DNA of 64,000 bases, from NCBI RefSeq assembly GCF_014649015.1, contig NZ_BMSF01000022.1, forward strand, positions 34,384-98,383, read 5' to 3'. The notes under the pieces are model-generated. The model made no database searches. It was not told the DNA's origin and worked only from the letters and a program-made list of their open reading frames with translations. Below are positions 15,656-23,819 of the stretch, one piece after another (within the stretch, counting starts at the first letter, position 1; each line of letters begins with the position of its first letter). A program made the position numbers and the translations under genes. The DNA is from Streptomyces narbonensis (lineage in GTDB: Bacteria; Actinomycetota; Actinomycetes; Streptomycetales; Streptomycetaceae).

Positions 15656-16432
15656 TCAGGAGGGCTTGCGGCCGAGCAGCTTGCCGACCTTCTCCGCCCG
15701 CGCCGTGAGGCCCCAGCCGGTGACCCGCCACAGCGCCTCGACGACGATGTTCCGGCTCATCTTGGAGTCGCCGATCTCCCGCTCCACGAAGGTGATCGGG
15801 ACCTCGACGACATGGAAGCCGGCGGCGACCGCGCGACGGGCCAGGTCGACCTGGAAGCAGTAGCCCGCGGAGGCCACGTCCTCCAGGCCCAGGCCCTCCA
15901 GGGTCTCCTTGCGGAAGGCCCGGTAGCCGCCGGTGACGTCACGGATCGGCACGTCGAGCATCACGCGGGAGTAGAGGCTGCCGCCCCGGGAGATGAACTC
16001 GCGGGACTTGGGCCAGTTCACGATGCGCCCGCCCGGCACCCAGCGGGAGCCGAGGACCAGGTCCGCGCCCTTGAGGGCGGTGAGCAGCCGCGGCAGCTCC
16101 TCGGGCTGGTGCGAGCCGTCCGCGTCCATCTCCACGAGGACGCCGTAGCCGTGCTCGATGCCCCAGCGGAAGCCGGCGAGGTAGGCGGCGCCGAGCCCCT
16201 CCTTGCCCTTCCGGTGCAGGACGTGGACGTGATCGTCCTCGGCGGAGATCTCGTCCGCGAACTTGCCCGTACCGTCGGGGCTGTTGTCGTCCGCGACGAG
16301 AACGTGCGCCTCGGGTACGGCTTCCCGCACCCGCGCGACGATCGGCTTGATGTTCTCCGCCTCGTTGTAGGTCGGAATGATCACCAAGGCCTTGCCGAGC
16401 GGGCCGTAACGCCTCTGGCCACCGTCGTTCAC
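15656..16432 (-). CDS. ppm1: Polyprenol monophosphomannose synthase
   Basis: The 258-residue protein is a GT2 dolichol/polyprenol-phosphate mannose synthase: LVIIPTYNEAENI, VLVADDNSPDGTGKFAD, VLVEMDADGSHQPEELPRLL (metal-binding DAD) and GSRWVPGG. It lacks the C-terminal membrane domain of long DPM enzymes, as in actinobacterial Ppm1 catalytic domains. It transfers mannose from GDP-mannose to polyprenyl phosphate for protein O-mannosylation. In S. coelicolor the orthologue is needed for phage phiC31 infection. The GTG at 16432 has GAAGGGG 6-12 bases upstream; an in-frame ATG at 16468 is an alternative. The leader is long, about 300 bases, if the promoter at 16741-16771 is used. Confidence 0.93.
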   Translation of the reverse strand: MNDGGQRRYGPLGKALVIIPTYNEAENIKPIVARVREAVPEAHVLVADDNSPDGTGKFADEISAEDDHVHVLHRKGKEGLGAAYLAGFRWGIEHGYGVLVEMDADGSHQPEELPRLLTALKGADLVLGSRWVPGGRIVNWPKSREFISRGGSLYSRVMLDVPIRDVTGGYRAFRKETLEGLGLEDVASAGYCFQVDLARRAVAAGFHVVEVPITFVEREIGDSKMSRNIVVEALWRVTGWGLTARAEKVGKLLGRKPS

Positions 16433-16740
16433 TACTGCCCCTTCGGATACATACGAGTACCCCACCATAGCGAGGTCCCCGGAGTGCTCCGGCGCGGTGG
16501 TCGTGCGGTTACGGGACATATGGGGGCGGTTGCCGTGCGGTGCGGGGCCCGACGTCCTTCGGTCCGACCTGGGATCCGCTGGCTGCGGGTCGACCGAGAG
16601 CCGTTGTCTACTGAACGTCCGGGCCCCACCCGGGTCGCACCTTCCGCCGGAGAAACCTTCCCTCGCGGCCGAGGCGCGGGCGGCGGTCGGCGACTGCGGG
16701 GCGGTGTGAACCGGTCGGACGTCCTGTGGTGGACCCGGCG

Positions 16741-16771
16741 AACCTACCCGCCCCCGACCGTCAGCTGTCAA
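16741..16771 (-). promoter_or_regulatory. Candidate housekeeping promoter for ppm1
   Basis: On the minus strand TTGACA (16766-16771) and TAGGTT (16741-16746) are separated by 19 bases. The 448-base gap 16433-16880 holds no convincing gene. If this promoter is used, ppm1 has a long 5' leader in which I see no known riboswitch. Confidence 0.5.
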
Positions 16772-16880
16772 CACCCGCTTGACCTGCGAAGACTCCACAA
16801 AAGGCCAGGCCGGAGAGGAAGATCCGCAGGTCGGGGACAAGCGTACGGAGCGGTGCGCGGGGGTCGGAAATATCCCTACA

Positions 16881-18542
16881 TCACTCGTTCGGCCGTACGA
16901 ACACCGTCTGTCCGTACACGACCGTGCGCAGGCAGACCGGGAGCTCCGCTCCGGGCGACAGATCGGGCAGACCGGGCGTGCCGGAGCGGGGGTCGGTGGA
17001 CCAGCGGGCCACCCGGTCGTCGGGGGCCTGGACGAGGAGTTCGCCGGTGCGCCAGACCGCGTAGTCGGCGGGGGCGCCGGGGACGAGCGTCCCGGCGTCG
17101 TCGCGGCCCACGGCCCGCCAGCCGCCCCGGGTGTGGGCGGTGAAGGCGGCCCGTACGGAGATCCGGTGCTCGGGGGTGTGGTGGAAGGCGGCCGCGCGGA
17201 CCGTGCCCCACGGGTCGAGCGGGGTGACCGGGCTGTCGGAGCCGAAGGCCAGCGGCACACCGGCGCGCAGCAGCGCCGCGTAAGGGTTGAGGGTCCTGGC
17301 CCGCTCGGCGCCGAGCCGGTCGGCGTACATGCCCTCCTCGCCGCCCCAGAGCGCGTCGAAGGAGGGCTGGACGGACGCGGTGAGGCCCAGTTCGGCGAAG
17401 GCGGCGATCGTCTCGGGGGTGAGCATCTCGGCGTGCTCGACGCGGTGCCGGGCGGCGCGGATCCGGGCGAGGCCGAGCTTCTCGGCGGCCGCGCGGATGC
17501 CCTCGACGACGGCGGTGAGGGCGGCGTCCCCGATGGCGTGGAAGCCGGCCTGGAGGCCCGCCTCGGTGCAGGCCACGACGTGGGCGGCGACGGCGTGCGC
17601 GTCCAGGTGGGCGGCCCCCGTCGGGGCGGTGCCGGCGTGGGCCGCGTGGTCCGCGTACGGCTCGTGGAGGCAGGCGGTGTGGGAGCCGAGGGAGCCGTCG
17701 GCGAAGAGGTCGCCGGCCGCTCCGAGGGCGCCCAGGGCCCGCGCGCGCTCGATGTCGAGGTCCGCCCAGTAGCCCACGACCCGGGGCCCGGCCTCGGCGC
17801 GGGCGAGGTCCATGAGGCCCGTGAAGTCCGCCTCGGAGGAGATCTGGAGGCCGCCGCACTCGTGCAGGGTGCCGATGCCGAGGGAGGCGGCGTGGCTCCG
17901 GGCGGCGCGCTGTGCCTCCGTGCGCTGCGCCGGGGAGACGGCGGCGAAGGCGGCGGCGCGGACGGCGTGATGTGCGTCACCCGTGAGCGGCCGCTGGCCG
18001 TCGTGGAAGCCGTCGAGGTCGCGGACGCCGGGGACGAGGTCGAGGAGGGCGGTCGTGACGACGGCCGAGTGGACGTCGATCCGGGTCAGATAGAGCGGAC
18101 GGCCGCCGGCGAGCCCGTCGAGCTCGTCCCGGGTGAGCGGGCGGCGCTCGGGCCAGCGGGAGGCGTCCCAGCCGTGGCCGATGAGGATGCGGTCCGCGGG
18201 GCGGGCCGCGGCGTGGATCCGGATCAGCTCCGCCGCCTCGGCGAGCGAGGCGGCGGAGGACAGGTCGAGGCCGGTGAGGGCGAAGCCGCTGGCCGTGGTG
18301 TGGACGTGCGCGTCGACGAACGCCGGGGTGACGAGCGCGCCCTCCAGGTCGACGACCTCGTCCACGCCGGAGGCGAAGGCGTCGGCCGCGCCCTCCGAGC
18401 CCACCCAGGCGACGTGCCCGCGCTCCACCACCATGGCGGTGGCGAAGGGATCGGCGGGGCTGTGGACTTCTCCGCCGCGCAGCAGCACCGTGCGCTGCTC
18501 GGCGGCGGAGGCGGGGGACACTGCGGACGCGGACTCACTCAT
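16881..18542 (-). CDS. YtcJ-like metal-dependent amidohydrolase
   Basis: The 553-residue protein belongs to the amidohydrolase superfamily, YtcJ/exoenzyme-regulator group. Metal-ligand motifs are present: VTPAFVDAHVHTTASG, GFHAIGDAALTAVV, RHRVEHAEMLTPETIAAF and LAFGSDSPVTPLDPWGTVRAA. Members hydrolyse C-N bonds in amides or cyclic amides, but the substrate here is not predictable. There is no signal peptide. The start at 18542 (MSESASAVSP) begins a short unconserved leader before VLLRGGEVHSP. An AsnC-type regulator lies immediately upstream on the same strand and could control it. Downstream is a long gap before ppm1. Confidence 0.85.
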   Translation of the reverse strand: MSESASAVSPASAAEQRTVLLRGGEVHSPADPFATAMVVERGHVAWVGSEGAADAFASGVDEVVDLEGALVTPAFVDAHVHTTASGFALTGLDLSSAASLAEAAELIRIHAAARPADRILIGHGWDASRWPERRPLTRDELDGLAGGRPLYLTRIDVHSAVVTTALLDLVPGVRDLDGFHDGQRPLTGDAHHAVRAAAFAAVSPAQRTEAQRAARSHAASLGIGTLHECGGLQISSEADFTGLMDLARAEAGPRVVGYWADLDIERARALGALGAAGDLFADGSLGSHTACLHEPYADHAAHAGTAPTGAAHLDAHAVAAHVVACTEAGLQAGFHAIGDAALTAVVEGIRAAAEKLGLARIRAARHRVEHAEMLTPETIAAFAELGLTASVQPSFDALWGGEEGMYADRLGAERARTLNPYAALLRAGVPLAFGSDSPVTPLDPWGTVRAAAFHHTPEHRISVRAAFTAHTRGGWRAVGRDDAGTLVPGAPADYAVWRTGELLVQAPDDRVARWSTDPRSGTPGLPDLSPGAELPVCLRTVVYGQTVFVRPNE

Positions 18543-18609
18543 GCGACCAGGCTAGGCCGTGCGGGGACCCGGTTTGTCCGGCAGGTCCCCCCCGGCGGGT
18601 GGCGCGCGG

Positions 18610-19050
18610 TCAGATGCGGGGCGGTCGGGCCTCGTACGGGGTGGACAGGACGACGGTCGTGCGGCTGGACACCCCGGCCTGCGAGCGGATGCGGCTGAGC
18701 AGGTGCTCCAACTCCAGCGGCGTCGCGACCCGGACCTTGAGGATGTAGTTCTCCTCGCCCGCGACGCTGTGGCAGGCCTCGATCTCCGGGATGTCGGCGA
18801 GCCGGTCCGGGGTGTCGTCGGGGGCGCTCGGGTCGAAGGGTTTGACCGAGATGAAGGCGGTGAGCGGCAGACCCACGGCCTCCGGGTCGACGACGGCGGC
18901 ATAGCCGCGGATGACTCCGCGCTGCTCGAGCCGGCGGACGCGCTGATGCACTGCCGAGGTGGACAGGCCGGTGGCCTTGCCCAGGTCGGTGTAGCTCATG
19001 CGCCCATCCTTGACGAGCAACTCGACGATCTGACGATCCAGCTCCTCCAT
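18610..19050 (-). CDS. Lrp/AsnC-family transcriptional regulator
   Basis: The 146-residue protein has an AsnC winged helix-turn-helix at residues 1-50 (MEELDRQIVELLVKDGRMSYTDLGKATGLSTSAVHQRVRRLEQRGVI) and a RAM effector domain (PEIEACHSVAGEENYILKVRVATPLELEHLLSRIRSQAGV). Such regulators bind amino acids and form octamers. It is 67 bases upstream of the amidohydrolase gene and could form an operon with it, or act on the divergent gene at 19277. The start at 19050 gives the usual family length. ATAG/CTAT half-sites in the divergent region (around 19104) may be its own operator. Confidence 0.88.
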   Translation of the reverse strand: MEELDRQIVELLVKDGRMSYTDLGKATGLSTSAVHQRVRRLEQRGVIRGYAAVVDPEAVGLPLTAFISVKPFDPSAPDDTPDRLADIPEIEACHSVAGEENYILKVRVATPLELEHLLSRIRSQAGVSSRTTVVLSTPYEARPPRI

Positions 19051-19194
19051 GCGGTGACCCTAGTGCGCCGCGAGCGCCATGGGGCAACCGGGGCCGACCT
19101 GTATAGGGCGCTATGGGCGGTCACGGGGCACCTGCGACGGGCATGTGACGAACGCCACAGGTTTGCACCCGGCCCGGGGTCCCGGCTCACGGTT

Positions 19195-19210
19195 ATGCGG
19201 AGTTCCGCAT
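19195..19210. promoter_or_regulatory. 16-bp inverted repeat upstream of the Cys-rich protein gene
   Basis: ATGCGGA, a GT spacer and TCCGCAT form a perfect 7-bp inverted repeat 66 bases ahead of the start codon at 19277. It is a plausible dimeric-regulator site; the regulator is unknown. Confidence 0.4.
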
Positions 19211-19276
19211 GGGAAGTGCTTGCTGTGGTCGAGGCCGTCACAGACCCGGCCGACGCACCCGAGGGGGAGATTCTCC

Positions 19277-19645
19277 ATGCAGGATCCTGTTGAATCCGTC
19301 GACACGTTCGACGAGCTCGACGCGTACGACACTTTTGAGATGTTCCGGGTCGTCTGCCCGGAGTGCGTGCAGCCGATCGCGCTGCTCGCCGACGAGGACG
19401 TGCTGCCCGAGCACGCCCAGTGCCCCACGCCGTGGAACCCCTTCGTCCTGACGGTCTGCCGGGGCACCGGCCTGCCGGCGTCCGCGGCCCGCCCGGCGGA
19501 CGACAGCCTGGAGGTCCAGGAGCAGGACACCGCGCTGCTCCTGACGCTCCCCCAGGGGCTCGACTGGCGGACGCAGCCCTTCTCGCACGTCGGCGGTCCG
19601 GGCTCGCGCCCGCTGCGGGTGCCCCAGATGCGGCGCGCCGCCTAG
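19277..19645 (+). CDS. Small Cys-containing protein of unknown function
   Basis: I do not recognise this 122-residue protein beyond a memory of similar Streptomyces proteins. It is acidic at the N-terminus (VESVDTFDELDAYDTFEMF) and then carries VVCPECVQPIALLADEDVLPEHAQCP...VLTVC. The C-x2-C and later C and C could form a small zinc-binding knuckle. The start ATG at 19277 has GAGGGGGAG upstream; longer frames begin in the AsnC promoter region. The TAG stop (19643-19645) lies inside the left CTAG boundary of the 60-bp palindromic element, so the C-terminus may have been changed by its insertion. Confidence 0.6.
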   Translation: MQDPVESVDTFDELDAYDTFEMFRVVCPECVQPIALLADEDVLPEHAQCPTPWNPFVLTVCRGTGLPASAARPADDSLEVQEQDTALLLTLPQGLDWRTQPFSHVGGPGSRPLRVPQMRRAA

Positions 19646-19701
19646 GGGGTGTCTTGCCGATCAGGCCGGGCTCGCGGCGTGATCGACAAGACACCCCCTA
19701 G
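19642..19701. mobile_element. 60-bp palindromic element bounded by CTAG (relative of 11760-11924)
   Basis: CTAGGGGGTGTCTTGCCGATCA at the left pairs with the right end with one mismatch (19-bp repeat plus CTAG). It shares the terminal CTAGGGGGTGTC with the element at 11760 but not the interior. The left CTAG provides the stop codon of the preceding gene, exactly as at yczE. It may be an internally reduced member of the same non-autonomous family, or a terminator family. Confidence 0.65.
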
Positions 19702-19706
19702 AGCCT

Positions 19707-19757
19707 GATCCACGAGACAGGCCCTGTCTCGTGATCGGCGGCGCCCGCTGCGGGCGC
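19707..19757. terminator. Two hairpins between convergent genes
   Basis: GATC-CACGAGACAGG pairs with CCTGTCTCGTGATC (one bulged base, 19707-19736), followed by GCGCCCGCTGCGGGCGC (19741-19757). They lie just before the stop codon of the minus-strand phosphotransferase and can serve as its terminator. Confidence 0.7.
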
Positions 19758-19762
19758 CCGCC

Positions 19763-20854
19763 TCACCAGTAGCTTCCCCGCACCATCGCCGCGAGCGTGG
19801 CGTGGTGCAGGATGAGAGCGTCCGGGTCGGCGGGCACCTCGACCTCTCCGAAGTGGGCCTGCCTGTAAGCGATCCTGAGCATCACGATCGCGTGCCGCAG
19901 CGCCGCGTAGAGCGTGTGGAACTCCATGTCGCGCGGGGTGTGCCCGGTCAGTTCCGCGTACCGCCGCTCGATCGCGTCGCGGCGCAGGAAGTCGGGCAGG
20001 CCCGGCTGCCCGAAGGAGACCGTCAGGTCCTGGAAGAAGCGCGCGAGGTAGACCGTCCAGCCGAGGTCGACCTCGCGCGGGACGCAGGACGCCATCTCCC
20101 AGTCGAGGACGGCGGCGGGCGTGAAGCCGTCGTAGACGATGTTCCCGATCCGGGCGTCGCCCCAGCCGAGGACGGCCGGGCCCTCGTCCGCCGGCCAGTG
20201 CGCCTCCAGCCAGTCGAAGGCGGACTCGATGAGCGGCGAGGGGGCGATCCCCTCCACCACCCAGGCGTAATAGGCGCGTTGGGCGTCGACGTGGCGGCGC
20301 AGCGGGGTGCCCGCGCCGTCGGGCAGCAGGAACTCGGCCTCCTTCGCGGGGAACTGGTCGTGCAGTCGAGCCAGTACGGCGACGGACTCGTCCTCCAGGA
20401 GGGCGCGTTCGGTGTCGGTGGCGGCGTGCAGCCAGTTCCCCTCGTACGTGTAGGGCATGACGTCCGGCGGCACCCGGCCCTCGGCGCGGGCCATCACGAA
20501 GAAGGGGGCGCCGAGCGGTTCCGGGTCCTCCTCCAGCCACAGCACGCGCGGCACGGGGACGTCGGTGTACTCGCCGACCAGGTGCATCACGCGGTGCTGC
20601 CGTGCCATGTCGTAGACGGGGAAGACGGTGTACGCGGCGGGGTCGGCGGCCAGCCGCAGGGCGCAGCCGCGCACGGAGGCGTCGGGGTGGTCCAGGTCGA
20701 AGAGCAGGGTCTCGCTGGACATGCCGTTGGACCCGGGCACGGCGAGGCCGGTGACGCGGGCGCCGGGGAGGTGCCGGTCCAGCCAGGCGGTGAGCCGCCG
20801 GCCGAGCTCCTCGGGGTCGCGGGTGCTGGTGCGGGGACGGGGCGCGGTCGCCAT
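19763..20854 (-). CDS. APH/ChoK-like phosphotransferase
   Basis: The 363-residue protein has the aminoglycoside phosphotransferase/choline-kinase fold: GSNGMSSETLLFDLDHPD (nucleotide loop), ...FFVMARAEGRVPPDVMPY, then LGWGDARIGNIVYDGFTPAAVLDWEMAS, the APH catalytic and metal loop. In the catalytic loop HGDxxxxN the His is replaced by Trp (GWGDARIGN) but Asp and Asn are kept, which is common in this subgroup. Similar proteins accompany acyl-CoA dehydrogenases and lipid or steroid genes in actinobacteria, where the substrate is usually unknown. GGAGG precedes the ATG at 20854. It is 10 bases downstream of the AttH-like gene, clearly one operon. Confidence 0.8.
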   Translation of the reverse strand: MATAPRPRTSTRDPEELGRRLTAWLDRHLPGARVTGLAVPGSNGMSSETLLFDLDHPDASVRGCALRLAADPAAYTVFPVYDMARQHRVMHLVGEYTDVPVPRVLWLEEDPEPLGAPFFVMARAEGRVPPDVMPYTYEGNWLHAATDTERALLEDESVAVLARLHDQFPAKEAEFLLPDGAGTPLRRHVDAQRAYYAWVVEGIAPSPLIESAFDWLEAHWPADEGPAVLGWGDARIGNIVYDGFTPAAVLDWEMASCVPREVDLGWTVYLARFFQDLTVSFGQPGLPDFLRRDAIERRYAELTGHTPRDMEFHTLYAALRHAIVMLRIAYRQAHFGEVEVPADPDALILHHATLAAMVRGSYW

Positions 20855-20864
20855 GTCAGCCTCC

Positions 20865-22001
20865 TCAGCGGGCCGTCGAGGTGTGGTCGGCGAAGCCGCT
20901 GGGGTCGTGGCGGCCGAAGGAGCCGTGCTCGAAGATGCCGTAGCCGGTGTGGCCGTCGAGGGTGAAGCGGGCGGCGTGGTCGGTGACCCCGTAGGCGGCC
21001 ATGGGGTGCGCGGACGGGTCGGAGAGGTCGTAGACGCGCCGGTCGGTCCAGCCGCGGCCCTGCCAGGTGCCGTGCTGCCAGTCGGTGGCGGGCGGGTAGC
21101 CGGCGCCGACGGCGAGGGGCGAGGAGGCGAGGATCTCGACGCCGATCTCCAGCGGCTTCCCGGCCGGGTCGGCGAGGTGGACGACGGCCCGCTCGGGGTG
21201 GCGGGTGCCCGGGCGGTACGTGATGTCGGTGCGGGGCCAGCCGAGTTGGGTGTCACGGTGGCCGTTCCGCACGAGCAGGGCCTCGTTGAGCGTGCGGTAG
21301 CCGTCGGCGTTCTCCTGGGCGATGACCATGAGGAAGCGGTCCTCGAAGCGCATCGGGATCCAGAGCCAGTGGAAGCCCTCGGGGCGGAACTCGGCGGCGC
21401 GGCCGGGTTCTTCGCCCGGTATCGGGCGGACTCCCCAGCTGCGGTCGCGGGTTCCGGTCCACTCCCCCTGGATGACGGTGAACTCCTCGCCGCCGGCCCT
21501 GATCGTGCCCGCGCAGTGCCCGGCCTGGACGAAGCGGCGGCCTTCGATGGTGAGGCGGCCGCCCTGGCGCTGGGTGTGGTGGGGCTCCCAGACGGCGGGG
21601 AAGTCGCCGGTCCAGGTGAGATCGAAGGAGAGCCCTTCGGGGTCGTCGGGGGCGGCCTCGCAGTGGAGGGAGAAGCGCTTGAGGGGTTCGTCGACGGTGA
21701 TGGTGAGGGGGCCGACGGTGAGCTTCGTACGGTCGTCGCCGAGGGCGTCGGAGGCGCGGACGGCGTGCAGCCGGTCGCCGGTGCGCAGGGTCGCGTAGGC
21801 GTCGATGACACCGGTGTTCGGGTAGACGCCGAGGCCGGCGATGAGAAGGGCCCTGCCCTCGTGGTCGAAGACGTGGAAGATGCAGCGGTCATAGGCGTTG
21901 CGGTCGCTGCTGACGTGGTGCTTCATCGAGAGCGGGGCCTGGTGCACGGGGTATTCGTCGAGCGCGACGGGCCGGTCCTCTACCTGCCGGTTCACCGACA
22001 T
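20865..22001 (-). CDS. AttH/carotenoid-hydratase-like beta-barrel protein, function unknown
   Basis: The 378-residue cytoplasmic protein is beta-rich, with motifs of the lipocalin-like AttH/CrtC group often annotated as a domain of unknown function: HHVSSDRNAYDRCIFHVFDHEGRALLIAGLGVYPNTGVIDAYA, then FTVIQGEWTGTRDRSWGVRP and FHWLWIPMRFEDRFLMVIAQE. I know of no proven reaction for this subgroup; a hydrophobic ligand is likely. AGGAGG lies 7 bases before the ATG at 22001. It heads a two-gene operon with the APH-like kinase and has a TetR-type palindrome 58 bases upstream. Confidence 0.65.
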   Translation of the reverse strand: MSVNRQVEDRPVALDEYPVHQAPLSMKHHVSSDRNAYDRCIFHVFDHEGRALLIAGLGVYPNTGVIDAYATLRTGDRLHAVRASDALGDDRTKLTVGPLTITVDEPLKRFSLHCEAAPDDPEGLSFDLTWTGDFPAVWEPHHTQRQGGRLTIEGRRFVQAGHCAGTIRAGGEEFTVIQGEWTGTRDRSWGVRPIPGEEPGRAAEFRPEGFHWLWIPMRFEDRFLMVIAQENADGYRTLNEALLVRNGHRDTQLGWPRTDITYRPGTRHPERAVVHLADPAGKPLEIGVEILASSPLAVGAGYPPATDWQHGTWQGRGWTDRRVYDLSDPSAHPMAAYGVTDHAARFTLDGHTGYGIFEHGSFGRHDPSGFADHTSTAR

Positions 22002-22058
22002 GCCTGACCTCCTGATCGGCGGGTGGTTCCGCGTCGGCGGGTGCTTCCGCGATGAGAG

Positions 22059-22073
22059 CTGACGGTACGTCAG
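22059..22073. promoter_or_regulatory. TetR-type palindrome before the AttH-like/APH-like operon
   Basis: CTGACG-GTA-CGTCAG is a perfect 15-bp palindrome 58 bases before the first start codon. Symmetric sites of this kind are typical TetR operators. No TetR gene lies in the window, so the repressor must be encoded elsewhere. Confidence 0.6.
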
Positions 22074-22175
22074 GTAAATGCCGGGGGACCAGAGTCGCGC
22101 ACCGGGTACCGGGCGAACTGCCGCACGAATCCGGTCGGCGGTGACCCCGGCCGTCCGGAAAGCGTTGGTCCGGGC

Positions 22176-22589
22176 ATGACCACGCTGTACACGACTCCCA
22201 ACGGCTACGGTCGGCACCGGCAGGCCGAACCGCATGGTGAAGAATCGGTTCCTCATAGGGCGCCGGTGCCCCCGCAGGCACCCGCCCCGGCCCCGATGCC
22301 CGCACCCTCCCCGGCCCCGGCCCCGATGCCCGCACCCTCCCCGGCGCCGGCCCCGATGTCCGCACCCGTCCCGATGCCCGCACCCGTCCCGATGCCCGTG
22401 CCGGGCCCCGCCCCCGCCCTCGCCGACCCGCCCATCTACCAGGACGTCCTCAGCCTCTGGGCCAGCCAGGGCCGCACCCTCCCCGGCCGCCGCGACCAGG
22501 AGTGGAACCGGCTCGCCGCGGGCCCCGTCTGGGCCGACCGGACCGTACGCGTCAGCGGGACTCTGGTCCGACGAGGTGACGTGCGATGA
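22176..22589 (+). CDS. Pro/Ala-rich protein with conserved C-terminal motif
   Basis: The 137-residue product has an N-terminal MTTLYTTPNGYGRHRQ, a low-complexity Ala/Pro/Met region built from repeats (about residues 30-85), and a non-repetitive C-terminus DPPIYQDVLSLWASQGRTLPGRRDQEWNRLAA. I recall similar short Streptomyces proteins ending in a GRTVPGRxDxEW motif; their function is unknown. The last 38 bases overlap the acyl-CoA dehydrogenase gene on the other strand. The ribosome site is weak (GGAAAG about 13 bases upstream). I judge it real because of the C-terminal motif, with moderate certainty. Confidence 0.55.
   Translation: MTTLYTTPNGYGRHRQAEPHGEESVPHRAPVPPQAPAPAPMPAPSPAPAPMPAPSPAPAPMSAPVPMPAPVPMPVPGPAPALADPPIYQDVLSLWASQGRTLPGRRDQEWNRLAAGPVWADRTVRVSGTLVRRGDVR
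22291..22400 (+). repeat. 30-bp and 18-bp tandem repeats within the Pro-rich gene
   Basis: Two nearly identical 30-bp units (22291-22320, 22321-22350) are followed by 18-bp-spaced CCGATGCCCGCACCC units. All are multiples of three and stay in frame. Confidence 0.85.
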
Positions 22590-23724
22590 CCACCCGCTGG
22601 ATCTGATTGGTCCCCTCGACGATCTGCAGCATCTTCGCCTCGCGCAGATACCGCTCCACCGGGAAGTCCGCGGTGTAGCCGTACCCCCCGAGCACCTGCA
22701 CCGCGTCCGTCGTGATCCGCATCGCGGCGTCCGTGCAGAAGAGCTTCGCCATGGCCGCGGACCGCCCGAACTCCCGCCCCTCGTCCCGGAGCCGCGCCGC
22801 CTCCAGACAGAGCGCCCGGCCCGCCTCCAGTTGGGTCGCCATGTCGGCGAGCAGGAAGCGGAGCCCCTGGAAGTCGGCGATCGGCCGCCCGAACTGCCGG
22901 CGCTCGCGCGCGTACGCCACGGCCTCGTCCAGCGCCGCCCGGCCGAGCCCGACCGCGCAGGCGGCGATGCCGAGCCGCCCCGAGTCCAGGGCGGCGAGCG
23001 CGATGGCGAAACCCTGCCCCTCCGCCCCGAGGAGCCGCGCGTCGGGGACCCGTACACCGTCGAAGTGCAGCTGGGCGGTGGGCGAGCCCTTCATGCCCAT
23101 CTTCCGCTCGGGCCGGGCCGCGCTCAGCCCCGGCGCGTCCCCCGGCACCAGGAAGGCGCTGATGCCGCGCGCCCCCGGACCGCCGGTGCGGGCCATGACC
23201 GTGCAGAAGTCGGCGATCCCGCCGTGGGTGATCCAGGCCTTGGTGCCGTCGATGACCCACTGGTCGCCGGCCCGGACGGCCCGGGTCCGCAGCGCCGCCG
23301 CGTCCGAGCCCGCGGACGGTTCGGAGAGGCAGTACGCGCCGAGAAGGCCGCCGCCGAGCATCGCCGGCAGGTGCTCGGCCCGCTGGTCCTCGGTGCCGAA
23401 GCCCGCGAGCGCGTGGCAGGAGAGGGTGTGGACGCTGACTCCGAGACCCACGGTGAGCCGGGCGGCGGCGAGCTCCTCCAGGACCTGCAGATACACCTCG
23501 TACGGCTGGCCTCCCCCGCCGTACGCCGGGTCGTACGGGAGTCCGAGCAGCCCCGACCGGGAGAGCAGCGCGAAGAGCTCGCGGGGGAACACGCCCACCG
23601 CCTCCTCCTCCGCGGCGCGCGGGAGGATCTCCCGCCGGGCGATGTCACGGACCAGGGCGAGCAGCTCCCGGGCCTCGTCGCTGGGCAGGCGGCGCTCCAC
23701 GCCGCCGGCGGGGCTTTCGGACAT
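22552..23724 (-). CDS. Acyl-CoA dehydrogenase
   Basis: The 390-residue protein has the full ACAD fold: GLLGLPYDPAYGGGG, AYCLSEPSAGSDAAAL (the first family signature), WITHGGIADFCTVMART, and near the C-terminus QVLGGYGYTADFPVERYLREAKMLQIVEGTNQIQRVVIARHL with the catalytic-type Glu in VEGTNQ. It oxidises an acyl-CoA to the enoyl-CoA with FAD and electron-transfer flavoprotein; short or branched-chain substrates are typical of this subgroup. It starts at 23724 after GGAGGAG. It is monocistronic as far as can be seen and its 3' end overlaps the convergent Pro-rich gene by 38 bases. Confidence 0.93.
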   Translation of the reverse strand: MSESPAGGVERRLPSDEARELLALVRDIARREILPRAAEEEAVGVFPRELFALLSRSGLLGLPYDPAYGGGGQPYEVYLQVLEELAAARLTVGLGVSVHTLSCHALAGFGTEDQRAEHLPAMLGGGLLGAYCLSEPSAGSDAAALRTRAVRAGDQWVIDGTKAWITHGGIADFCTVMARTGGPGARGISAFLVPGDAPGLSAARPERKMGMKGSPTAQLHFDGVRVPDARLLGAEGQGFAIALAALDSGRLGIAACAVGLGRAALDEAVAYARERRQFGRPIADFQGLRFLLADMATQLEAGRALCLEAARLRDEGREFGRSAAMAKLFCTDAAMRITTDAVQVLGGYGYTADFPVERYLREAKMLQIVEGTNQIQRVVIARHLVGPESR

Positions 23725-23819
23725 GGCCGGGTGCTCCTCCCTGGCGGGCGGCGCGAGCGTGCGCGCACGGGGTCGCGGGGAGTATGCCCGTTCCGTCCGG
23801 GGGCATCACACGGCCTGCG

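Noticed and set aside
16497..16709. Short + strand open frame in the gap upstream of ppm1
   Set aside because: No ribosome site, no recognisable motif, and it is antisense to the ppm1 leader.
22176..22589. Idea that the Pro/Ala-rich open frame is only a GC-bias artefact
   Set aside because: The C-terminal GRTLPGRRDQEW motif resembles other short Streptomyces proteins, so I kept it with lowered confidence.
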